A stretch of 6,266 nt of DNA, taken from an uncultured Beijerinckiaceae bacterium (GTDB lineage Bacteria; Pseudomonadota; Alphaproteobacteria; Rhizobiales; Beijerinckiaceae). The translations under genes were made by a program, and so were the position numbers. The notes below the pieces were generated by a model. That model worked only from the letters and a program-made list of their open reading frames with translations. It did not search any database and was not told the origin of the DNA. Shown piece after piece: positions 1 through 6,092 of this stretch; within the stretch, counting starts at the first letter, position 1, and each line of letters begins with the position of its first letter. The DNA lies in assembly GCA_937873345.1 (NCBI GenBank), contig CALMRL010000321.1:1-6266 (forward strand), in the 5' to 3' direction.

Positions 1-149
1 AGCCCGAGCATCGTGAACTGCCGTCGGGGTGGTCCGGCGGCAGCGTCCGCCCCGTTGGAGGCCTCGGCTGACGCGGGCAGGCGTTGGAGACGCATTGACG
101 CAATGGGACTTCCGTGGTGAGACGCGGCGATCAAGAGGGGGACTGAGAG
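1..149. other. Unassigned left edge, possible tail of an upstream gene
   Basis: I cannot assign a gene here. On the + strand one frame is open from base 1 to a stop at 118-120 (39 codons, Arg/Ala-rich) and another is open to a stop at 69-71 (22 codons). Either could be the C-terminus of an upstream gene, but neither peptide resembles a family I know. The reverse strand is also open in all frames up to about base 130, as expected from the high GC, so openness is no evidence. A TTGACG hexamer lies at 95-100 without a convincing -10 partner. Confidence 0.3.
133..142 (+). promoter_or_regulatory. Ribosome binding site for the C-methyltransferase gene
   Basis: A purine-rich AAGAGGGGGA stretch ends about 7 bases before the GTG codon at 150. 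An in-frame TGA lies at 144-146, so the GTG is the first possible start after that stop. The site therefore supports a GTG start, which also keeps the first conserved Cys (residue 10) inside the protein. Confidence 0.6.
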
Positions 150-1385
150 GTGGGGGACTACACGGCTCTGACGGAATGTCGCTTGAGTGGTTCCAAGAAC
201 CTCATTCCGGTGCTGAACCTCGGTCATCAAGCCCTCACCGGCGTCTTCCCGCCCTCGGCCGAGACCCCCGTCACCGTGGGGCCGCTTGAACTCGTCTGGT
301 GCCCCGACTCCGGACTGCTTCAGTTGGCGCACAGCTACAGCCTCGGCGAGATGTACGGTGACAATTACGGCTACCGCTCAGGCCTGAACAAGAGCATGGT
401 GGAGCACCTCGCCGCCAAGGTCGCCGAGCTCGAGCGCCTGGTCGAATTGGCACCCGGCGACGCCGTGCTCGACATCGGCAGCAACGACGCAACCTCGCTG
501 CGCTCCTATACCGTCGGCGGTCTGGTGCGGACCGGGATGGATCCGTCCGGCGCGAAGTTCAAGCAGTACTACCCCGACGAGGTGCTGCTGGTACCGGACT
601 TCTTCTCGGCGGAGGCCTACCGCCGCGCGGGCCGCAAGGCGCCGAAGATCGTCACGTCGATCGCGATGTTCTACGACCTCGAACGTCCCGTCACTTTCGC
701 CCGCGAGATCGAGAGCATCCTGGCGCCGGGCGGCGTGTGGCACTTCGAGCAGAGCTACATGCCCTCGATGCTGCGCACCAACTCCTACGATACGGTGTGC
801 CACGAGCACCTCGAATATTATTCGCTGGCGGCGGTACGGTCGATCCTCGACGCGGCCGGCATGCGCGTCATCGACGTCAAGATGAACGGCATCAACGGCG
901 GCAGCTTCGCCGTGTCCGCCGTGCGTCGCGACGATCCGCGCCGCGGTGCCGAGAGCGTGGTGGAGTGGCTGCTGGCGCAGGAGGAGCGCCTCGGCCTGTC
1001 GACGCCGCGCCCCTACCGCCTGTTCGAGGAACGGGTGTTCGCCCATCGCCTGGACCTGCTGCGCCTGCTCGAGGCCTTGAAGGACGACGGCAAGACGGTG
1101 ATCGGCTACGGCGCCTCGACGAAGGGCAACGTGGTGCTGCAGTTCTGCGGCATCGGGCCCTCGCTGCTGCCCTGCATCGCCGAGGTGAATCCCGACAAGT
1201 TCGGCCACGTGACGCCGGGGTCGCACATCCCGATCGTGTCGGAGACGGAGGCGCGGGCGATGAAGCCCGACTACATGCTGGTGCTGCCCTGGCACTTCCG
1301 TGACAACATCATGCGGCGGGAGCGCGAGTTCCTGCAGGCGGGCGGCCGGCTGATCTTTCCGTTCCCTGAGATCGAGATTGTTTGA
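150..1385 (+). CDS. Class I SAM-dependent sugar C-methyltransferase-like protein
   Basis: This 411-residue cytoplasmic protein has the three-part layout of NDP-sugar C-methyltransferases such as TylC3 and NovU, which add a methyl group to a carbon of an NDP-keto-deoxysugar to give branched sugars. Residues 1-60 match the small zinc-binding N-terminal domain (VLNLGHQALTGVFP at 21-34; WCPDSGLLQL at 50-59). The SAM-binding Rossmann domain begins with VLDIGSN at 106-112. A conserved block, YDTVCHEHLEYYS, lies at 213-225. The C-terminal Methyltransf_14-type domain shows GYGASTKGN at 319-327 and ends in PWHFRDN near 380-386. Length is normal for the family. Both expected CxxC pairs read CxxS here (10-13 and 51-54), so zinc binding may be lost or altered. 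GTG is the only sensible start: a stop sits two codons upstream and the next in-frame Met is residue 69. GC is very high, with 46 G/C in the 60 bases 901-960. The family is clear; the exact sugar substrate cannot be read from sequence. Confidence 0.93.
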   Translation: MGDYTALTECRLSGSKNLIPVLNLGHQALTGVFPPSAETPVTVGPLELVWCPDSGLLQLAHSYSLGEMYGDNYGYRSGLNKSMVEHLAAKVAELERLVELAPGDAVLDIGSNDATSLRSYTVGGLVRTGMDPSGAKFKQYYPDEVLLVPDFFSAEAYRRAGRKAPKIVTSIAMFYDLERPVTFAREIESILAPGGVWHFEQSYMPSMLRTNSYDTVCHEHLEYYSLAAVRSILDAAGMRVIDVKMNGINGGSFAVSAVRRDDPRRGAESVVEWLLAQEERLGLSTPRPYRLFEERVFAHRLDLLRLLEALKDDGKTVIGYGASTKGNVVLQFCGIGPSLLPCIAEVNPDKFGHVTPGSHIPIVSETEARAMKPDYMLVLPWHFRDNIMRREREFLQAGGRLIFPFPEIEIV

Positions 1386-1519
1386 AGGTTGGGATCGACG
1401 ACTCTCCCATCTCGGGATCGTGACGCCGTTTACCTCGCCCGCAAAGTCCGATGTCGAATCATGATGCTTCTATCTGTTACGGCCCGCGCGCCTGAAGTAC
1501 CACAAGGTTAGACGCAGCG

Positions 1520-2686
1520 ATGTCTCTTGGCGAAATCAGCTCTAGCAAAAAAACCAAAAAGCTTTTCGCATATTTCGCGACCGCTGATGAAGTCGGTTTA
1601 AAACGACTCCGCAACTCGATTGCCTTACAGAAGGCTTTCGACGTGTTCGACGAAAATTCTGTGAAGGTTTTGACGATTGGCAGCCTTGGTTATCAGCCGA
1701 CTGAAGATATACGCGAATATTTCGATAATATTATACTGATTGATACTTACCATATTGATAATGACGGCATTCAGCGGTTAAATTATTGTAGATTGAGAAA
1801 TCCAAGCTTGGATTACGCAATGAAAATCAATGCGAAATGGCTGTATTTTTGTGATATTGACACGGTCTACATCAAGGTTGCAGAACCTGAAGAGCAGAAT
1901 ACAATAAATATTGCCAGAGTATACTGGCAGAAGGATGCAAATGAAACTATCGAGTGGTCGGTGGATCACATCGCCAATTGGGGCGAGGCCGTTTTCTCGG
2001 CCGGAAATTCGTGGTTTATCATTCATCATTCTATCTTCGGACGCTTTCGTTTCAACGAACATCTGTGGGGCTACACTTTTGATGATACTGAGTATTCCGT
2101 CCGCGTCTGCTCGGCAATGGGCGGTCCGCACAGGGTTGAGAATGCGCACGTCGTTCATATCTTCCATGAAAACTCACTGCGCAATCTGGAATATGTAAGT
2201 TATAATAGAAATCAGAGTATTTACAATGCTGTACTCAACATGACGCAATGGGATTGCGATCTTGCTGCTAAGTCCTATTATTATGACTCGCAGGCAAACG
2301 AAGCGATTGTTATCGAGTCGAACGAGCAGTCAGCTTTCTCTTCGGCGTGCGTCGGGGCCGGGCGCGTCAACGCAGTCGACAATCTCCTGCTTGTTCGCTG
2401 GAACGATCGAGGAGCGATCTACGAGGTCACCGGCGAGAAGCCATTTGAACAGACCTGCATCCGCATAGCATGCTTCTCCTTATCTTCGGCATCGTCAACA
2501 ATCGACGTCGGCGACGGCAGCGAGGAAAAAGGTCTCCAGATTGATTTGCGCAACAACATGCTTTTTCATGGAAGTAAAATAGACCCATCAAACTTTGTCA
2601 TCGATGGGTCCGTCCTCAAAGTTTGCAGGAAGGACAAGTCGATTGAGCAATATCGTATAACGCGCCTTGATTTAGAAAAAGTCTGA
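1520..2686 (+). CDS. GT-A type glycosyltransferase with extra C-terminal region
   Basis: This 388-residue protein looks like an inverting, metal-dependent GT-A (GT2-like or galactosyltransferase-like) enzyme that adds a sugar from an NDP donor to a glycan, probably at the inner membrane face. The N-terminus (14-60) has a beta-alpha-beta start. Residues 86-117 resemble the GT2 core leading to the metal-binding DxD motif, here DID at 112-114. WGYTFDDTEYSVRV at 183-196 and the HxxH at 213-216 match the acceptor-side region of Glyco_transf_7C-type enzymes, where a G-(x)n-ED/DD motif holds the catalytic acid. Residues from about 255 to 388 are not needed for a GT-A fold and look beta-rich; I do not recognise them. 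No signal peptide or membrane segment is visible. The gene is much AT-richer than its neighbours (19 G/C in bases 1741-1800) and uses ATA and TTA codons, which suggests recent transfer. The 134-base gap upstream shows no clear promoter, and the ribosome site (AAGG at 1504-1507) is weak and distant. The gene is convergent with the following methyltransferase, 24 bases apart. Donor and acceptor are unknown. Confidence 0.85.
   Translation: MSLGEISSSKKTKKLFAYFATADEVGLKRLRNSIALQKAFDVFDENSVKVLTIGSLGYQPTEDIREYFDNIILIDTYHIDNDGIQRLNYCRLRNPSLDYAMKINAKWLYFCDIDTVYIKVAEPEEQNTINIARVYWQKDANETIEWSVDHIANWGEAVFSAGNSWFIIHHSIFGRFRFNEHLWGYTFDDTEYSVRVCSAMGGPHRVENAHVVHIFHENSLRNLEYVSYNRNQSIYNAVLNMTQWDCDLAAKSYYYDSQANEAIVIESNEQSAFSSACVGAGRVNAVDNLLLVRWNDRGAIYEVTGEKPFEQTCIRIACFSLSSASSTIDVGDGSEEKGLQIDLRNNMLFHGSKIDPSNFVIDGSVLKVCRKDKSIEQYRITRLDLEKV
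2582..2625 (+). repeat. Interlocked pair of perfect inverted repeats inside the glycosyltransferase gene
   Basis: GACCCATC at 2582-2589 is exactly complementary to GATGGGTC at 2603-2610. Directly next to its left arm, AAACTTTG at 2590-2597 is exactly complementary to CAAAGTTT at 2617-2624; this second stem can take a ninth pair (C2589-G2625). The arms alternate as A-B-A'-B', which is the order of an H-type pseudoknot or of two mutually exclusive hairpins. With no base between the two left arms, a full pseudoknot would be strained, so alternative hairpins are the more likely RNA form. It lies in coding sequence 61-104 bases before the stop. The complementarity is certain; a function is not. 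Confidence 0.6.
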
Positions 2687-2710
2687 CCTCGCCGATCGCG
2701 ATGCATCAAA

Positions 2711-3379
2711 TCATAGGGGCTTCTGCACGATCCACTTGGGCGGTTCTATCGACAAAGCCACACCTTCTTGCAGAGAAAATGCCGCCGCTCCTTTGACGAC
2801 ACCCGGCCAAGTCCAGTGATAGTCGTCGCCGATCAAGAATCCACCCGGTTCCAGCACCGTCCAGAATTCCTGCGCGTCACGAATGACCTCTTCATACTCG
2901 TGCGCCGCGTCGATGTGGATGACGGAAGCCTTGATGCCGAGGCGGCGGAGAATGCTGGCGGCGGTGGTCGATGTTTGCGGCATTGGGATGACGTAATCCA
3001 CGACGCCAGCCGCGTGGACGTTCGACATGAATGTCTGATAAAGGTCCGGCATGCCGTTGCGCCGCTCGAACAATTCGCTTCCGGGACTCCAATGCTCGGG
3101 GGAACCGAGAAAGGTATCGACACAGATGACGCAGCCGTCGAGGCCCTTGCGTTTCATCTCGGAGGCCATCGTGATGGTGGACATGCCTTTCCACACGCCG
3201 ACATCGATGACGATCTGCGAACCCGGCGTCGACACCAGACGGGAGAGGGAAGGATGGTTGCCGTTCCATCCTTGAACTTCATCTTCGACTTTGACTGGCT
3301 CAAAGCCTTTCCACACGTCTGTGCCGTAGAGCGTGAACATCAAATCTTGCTGAAGCTTGGGCATGTAGCACGTTCTCAT
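2711..3379 (-). CDS. Class I SAM-dependent methyltransferase, Methyltransf_24 type
   Basis: This 222-residue soluble protein matches the Methyltransf_24 group of small SAM-dependent enzymes, many of which are O-methyltransferases of sugars or secondary metabolites and often sit in polysaccharide loci. Motif I is IDVGVWKGMST at 58-68, which binds SAM. CVDTFLG at 86-92 fits the acidic residue at the end of beta-2. VIHIDAAHEYEEV at 153-165 and LEPGGFLIGDDYHW at 176-189 are the family's hallmark pair, with Asp and His residues placed to bind a metal or act in catalysis. Length is typical and the domain fills the protein. ATG at 3379 is taken as the start; the ATG five codons further in is an alternative and neither has a strong ribosome site. 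It is the only solid gene on the reverse strand, convergent with the AT-rich glycosyltransferase and divergent from the GT90 gene. Its base composition is intermediate between its neighbours. The methyl acceptor is unknown; a glycan hydroxyl is inferred from context only. Confidence 0.92.
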   Translation of the reverse strand: MRTCYMPKLQQDLMFTLYGTDVWKGFEPVKVEDEVQGWNGNHPSLSRLVSTPGSQIVIDVGVWKGMSTITMASEMKRKGLDGCVICVDTFLGSPEHWSPGSELFERRNGMPDLYQTFMSNVHAAGVVDYVIPMPQTSTTAASILRRLGIKASVIHIDAAHEYEEVIRDAQEFWTVLEPGGFLIGDDYHWTWPGVVKGAAAFSLQEGVALSIEPPKWIVQKPL

Positions 3380-3463
3380 GACGAGAGGGCATCCGCAACC
3401 TTCCTCTGGTCGATATGATCGCTAGCGCGGTGGTTTACCCGTTCTTCCTCGGTTTGGAGGATC

Positions 3464-3469
3464 AAGAGG
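3464..3469 (+). promoter_or_regulatory. Ribosome binding site favouring a GTG start for the GT90 gene
   Basis: AAGAGG ends 8 bases before the GTG at 3478, and a GGAGG lies just upstream at 3456-3460. The earlier ATG at 3415 has only a pyrimidine-rich stretch before it. Composition also shifts to strongly GC-rich coding sequence from about 3478. These points together favour the GTG. Confidence 0.5.
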
Positions 3470-3477
3470 CAATTAGC

Positions 3478-4596
3478 GTGTCCGACATTCGAGTGCGCCT
3501 GCGCAGCGGCGCCGTCACCGGCGCTTTCGCCTCCGCGATGACGCTCAAGAGGCGTTTCCGCGACCTGTCCCGCCTCGACTTCGGCGACGACACCTCCGTG
3601 CAGAACCTGCTCTCGCTCTTCTTCGTGGAGCAGGATAGTGCCCGCATCGAGCTGTTGATGGCGCGGGTGTCGCCGGGCGTGCGCTGGCGCATCCGCTTCG
3701 ACGAAGCGCTGGGCCATCACCCCCTGGTGTGCAGCTGGACCTCGACCCGCCACGAGATCGGCTTCACCTTCGGGCGCTTTCTGTTCACCCGGCACTGCGA
3801 CGACAGCATCCGGCGCTGGCGCGGCATGCTGGCCTTGTTCGAGCGCGTCGCCGCCGCCGGCGGCTTCCTCGGCAGCGTCGACCTCAACCTCAGCGATCTC
3901 GGCATCACGCCCGGCGCCTGCTTCTGCGACAACCGCGACGCCTTCGTCCTCATCCCCGACATGTCCTTCGTCGAGAGCGGCGGATACGAGAGCGTCCGCC
4001 GGCGGTTCGCCTCGCCCGTCCCCTGGGCGGAGCGATCGTCGACGGCCTTCTGGCGCGGCTCGACGACCGGGCATCCCCCGGTTTCGAACCTCGCGGAAAA
4101 CCCGCGCGCCGCGCTCTGCCTGCTGGCACGCGACAAGCCCGAGGCGGATCTCGACGTCGGCCTTTCGCAGATCGTGCAGTTCTCCCCGGAGTGGACGCGG
4201 GCGGCCCACGAGGCCGGACTCGTCAAGCCGTTCGAGCCGTGGCAGATGCTCGACCGCCACCGCTACCACATCGACATCGACGGCAACACGAACTCCTGGC
4301 CGGGCCTGCTGTCCAAGCTGCACTGCGGCGGCGTCGTCCTCAAGGTCGACTCCGCTCACGGATACAAGCAATGGTACTACCACCGCCTGCTGCCCTGGGT
4401 GCATTTCGTTCCGATCCGCTCGGACCTCGCGGACCTCATCGAGACGCTGCACTTCCTGCGCCGCAACGACGGGCTCGCCGAGCGGATCGCGCGGCAGGGT
4501 CGCGGACTCGCCGCGAGCATGACCCTGGATGCCGAGCTCGACAGGGGCGTCGAAGCGCTGTTCGCCTATTCCATCATGCGCGCTCGCTCGCGTTGA
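3478..4596 (+). CDS. Glycosyltransferase family 90 (CAP10/LpsA-like)
   Basis: The protein has 372 residues from the GTG at 3478, or 393 from the ATG at 3415; positions below count from the ATG. It belongs to GT90, which includes fungal CAP10-type xylosyltransferases, animal Rumi/POGLUT1 O-glucosyltransferases and bacterial LpsA-like proteins, and which transfers glucose or xylose from a UDP-sugar. Visible signatures are VLIPDMSF at 178-185, the near-invariant FWRGSTTG at 212-219, YHIDIDGNTNSW at 284-295, and VVLKVDS at 307-313 followed by QWYYHRLLPWVHFVPI at 319-334 and SDLADLIE at 336-343. These give the C-terminal half of the GT-B-like donor site. No signal peptide or transmembrane helix is evident, so it should act in the cytoplasm or at the inner membrane face, unlike the secretory-pathway animal homologues. 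Length suits bacterial members. The gene is high-GC and divergent from the methyltransferase, with a 98-base gap from the GTG or 35 bases from the ATG. The sugar donor and acceptor are not deducible here. Confidence 0.92.
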   Translation: MSDIRVRLRSGAVTGAFASAMTLKRRFRDLSRLDFGDDTSVQNLLSLFFVEQDSARIELLMARVSPGVRWRIRFDEALGHHPLVCSWTSTRHEIGFTFGRFLFTRHCDDSIRRWRGMLALFERVAAAGGFLGSVDLNLSDLGITPGACFCDNRDAFVLIPDMSFVESGGYESVRRRFASPVPWAERSSTAFWRGSTTGHPPVSNLAENPRAALCLLARDKPEADLDVGLSQIVQFSPEWTRAAHEAGLVKPFEPWQMLDRHRYHIDIDGNTNSWPGLLSKLHCGGVVLKVDSAHGYKQWYYHRLLPWVHFVPIRSDLADLIETLHFLRRNDGLAERIARQGRGLAASMTLDAELDRGVEALFAYSIMRARSR

Positions 4597-4658
4597 TCGC
4601 GGCTGCAGAAAAACGCTCCTGAGATCGTCGGCTCGCCGCCGCGAAGAGGCGTTTCGAA

Positions 4659-4694
4659 CCTATCATCAGAAGGAAAAAGAACCTCTTTGATAGG
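4659..4694 (+). repeat. Imperfect hairpin in the GT90-sulfotransferase gap
   Basis: CCTATCA at 4659-4665 is exactly complementary to TGATAGG at 4688-4694. Inside, AGG at 4671-4673 pairs with CCT at 4682-4684 around an A-rich loop, with a bulge between the two stems. No T-run follows on either strand, so it is not a standard intrinsic terminator. It lies in a 215-base gap that is AT-richer than the genes on both sides; the gap holds no ORF I would support. A protein-binding site or leader structure is possible. A smaller GGTGA-CGC-TCACC hairpin lies at 4717-4729. Confidence 0.35.
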
Positions 4695-4811
4695 CTGGAA
4701 GTCGGGTGCTATCGTTGGTGACGCTCACCCGTCCCTCGCACGAAGACTCGCTTCGGCAATGCCGTATTTCCGGTTTCCTTGAAAATAAATCAGAAAAGAT
4801 AATATCCGTCG

Positions 4812-6092
4812 ATGAGAGAACTGAAACTTGTTTTAATCTCCGGAGCGCCGCGAAGCGGAACGACACTTCTGAGAAATCTCCTCAATCTTCATGATAACGT
4901 CTTTGTCCTGCACGAGATCGCACTGACGGCTCCCCGGAGCCTGATCACCGAGGCCGAGAAGCTGCTGACCGGCCAACCTTTCATGTCATCCGATACGCAT
5001 GCCGCCCCGGTGGACGACCCCGACGACGAGACCTTGCTCGATCGCTTCTATGCCGAGCGCGACGGGAAGCAAGGCAGCCATCCCGCGCGGCCCCGCATTG
5101 GACCAATGTGGAACGCCATCGGCAGCTGGCTGTCCGGCAAGCCCGACCTGCACCTCTTTGGCACCAAGCTGCCGCTCGCCTTCTGGAATTTCGGCGAGAT
5201 CAAGCATCTCCTGCATGACGACGAGATCAAGACGATCTTCATCGTCCGCGATCCCGTGGATGTGGTTAACAGCTCGATGCGGCGCCGCTGGAACACCGTC
5301 TTCGGCAAGGACGACTGGCACATCGGCAACGTCCAGGCCGCGTGCCTCGAGTGGCGCAAGGCGTGGGATTACATCGTCGAGCGACACGCGATGGAGGCGT
5401 CGCGCACGAAGATCATCTCCTATCACGATCTATGCGCGGCGCCGGAGGCGTGCCTGCAATCCCTCATCTCGTTCCTCGATCTCCCGGAGACGCTGTTGAG
5501 CCACAACGTAGCGGAAGTGCCTGCGACGGTCCGGCAGAGCTTCCTGAGCAAGCAGGAGGCGGCCTATGTCAGCCAGTACTTCTGCGATCTGCCCGAATTG
5601 CGGAGCGAGGCGCAGGTCTTCGCCGCCATGGAACGACGCCCGAAGTTCTTTCCCCTCATCGAGGATGGCAAGCAGATCATGCTGTCGTCAGGCGAAAGCG
5701 ACACCTATTGCCTTTCTGGCTTCTTCGATGCGGAGGAATGGGGTCGATGGAGCGGCCCCGAGGCGAGCCTCGCCTTCGCCGTCGAGGGGCCTGGCCAACA
5801 CCTCGTCGAGATCCAGCTCAATCGCGCCTTCGACGATGGCAGCGGGTCGGCGATCTGCTCGTACTGCGTCAACGGTGGTCCTCAGACCCTCTTCGACGGC
5901 CTCAGCACGTCGAATCTGTTGATCGAGATCGATGTTCCGGAACCGATCGGGAAAGCCCGCGCCGTCGAGATCCTGTTCCGGGCCAGGGTCTTCAAGCAGC
6001 CTCATCATCAGCCGTTCCACGACGAAAGGGCGCTGGCCCTCGCCATTCTGTGGCTGCGCGTGACGCAGAAAGACCCCTTCTTCCCGGCATGA
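4812..6092 (+). CDS. PAPS-dependent sulfotransferase with appended C-terminal domain
   Basis: This 426-residue protein transfers sulfate from 3'-phosphoadenylyl sulfate to an acceptor, probably a sugar hydroxyl. Residues 5-270 form the sulfotransferase domain: the 5'-phosphosulfate loop is SGAPRSGTTLL at 10-20, FGTKLP at 116-121 fits the usual core strand, and the 3'-phosphate site is IVRDPVDVVNSSMRRRW at 144-160, with Arg146 and Ser154/155 as likely ligands. LISFLDLP at 218-225 is the typical late helix. Residues from about 290 to 420 are an extra domain starting LSGFFDAEEWGRWSGPEA (301-318) and ending with DERALALAILWLRV (404-417). That pattern reminds me of beta-sandwich domains appended to some membrane glycosyltransferases and phosphoglycerol transferases, but I could not verify it. 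The start is secure because the P-loop begins at residue 10; the ribosome site is weak (purine run near 4791-4799). No signal peptide is seen despite the hydrophobic start, which is the first beta strand. No PAPS-synthesis gene is in the window. Confidence 0.92.
   Translation: MRELKLVLISGAPRSGTTLLRNLLNLHDNVFVLHEIALTAPRSLITEAEKLLTGQPFMSSDTHAAPVDDPDDETLLDRFYAERDGKQGSHPARPRIGPMWNAIGSWLSGKPDLHLFGTKLPLAFWNFGEIKHLLHDDEIKTIFIVRDPVDVVNSSMRRRWNTVFGKDDWHIGNVQAACLEWRKAWDYIVERHAMEASRTKIISYHDLCAAPEACLQSLISFLDLPETLLSHNVAEVPATVRQSFLSKQEAAYVSQYFCDLPELRSEAQVFAAMERRPKFFPLIEDGKQIMLSSGESDTYCLSGFFDAEEWGRWSGPEASLAFAVEGPGQHLVEIQLNRAFDDGSGSAICSYCVNGGPQTLFDGLSTSNLLIEIDVPEPIGKARAVEILFRARVFKQPHHQPFHDERALALAILWLRVTQKDPFFPA

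Noticed and set aside
1..130. Reverse-strand gene entering from the left edge
   Set aside because: All three reverse frames are open here merely because of GC content, and no motif or ribosome site supports one.
378..1295. Long reverse-strand ORF (305 codons) across the C-methyltransferase gene
   Set aside because: It is the antisense shadow of a clear SAM-methyltransferase gene; the translation is His/Arg/Val-rich with no recognisable motif.
1386..1519. GGGATCG direct repeat (1391-1397 and 1414-1420) and a short GGGA/TCCC hairpin as terminator after the first gene
   Set aside because: The stem is only 4 bp and no T-run follows; the repeat is too short to mean much.
2687..2710. Bidirectional terminator between the convergent genes
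   Set aside because: Only short palindromes (CGATCG at 2693-2698, GATGCATC at 2700-2707) are present. A T-run exists on the reverse strand near 2676-2680 but no stable stem stands directly before it.
2768..3418. Forward ORF of 216 codons opposite the Methyltransf_24 gene
   Set aside because: The reverse strand has all the methyltransferase motifs in order; the forward product has none.
3376..4452. Long reverse-strand ORF (358 codons) across the GT90 gene
   Set aside because: Same cause: GC-rich antisense of a gene with strong GT90 signatures; low-complexity Val/Ala/Glu/Arg composition.
4779..4803. TTGAAA / GATAAT as a sigma70-like promoter for the sulfotransferase
   Set aside because: The spacer is only 13 bases and the -10 box lies 8 bases before the ATG, leaving almost no leader; kept only as a remark in the gap finding.
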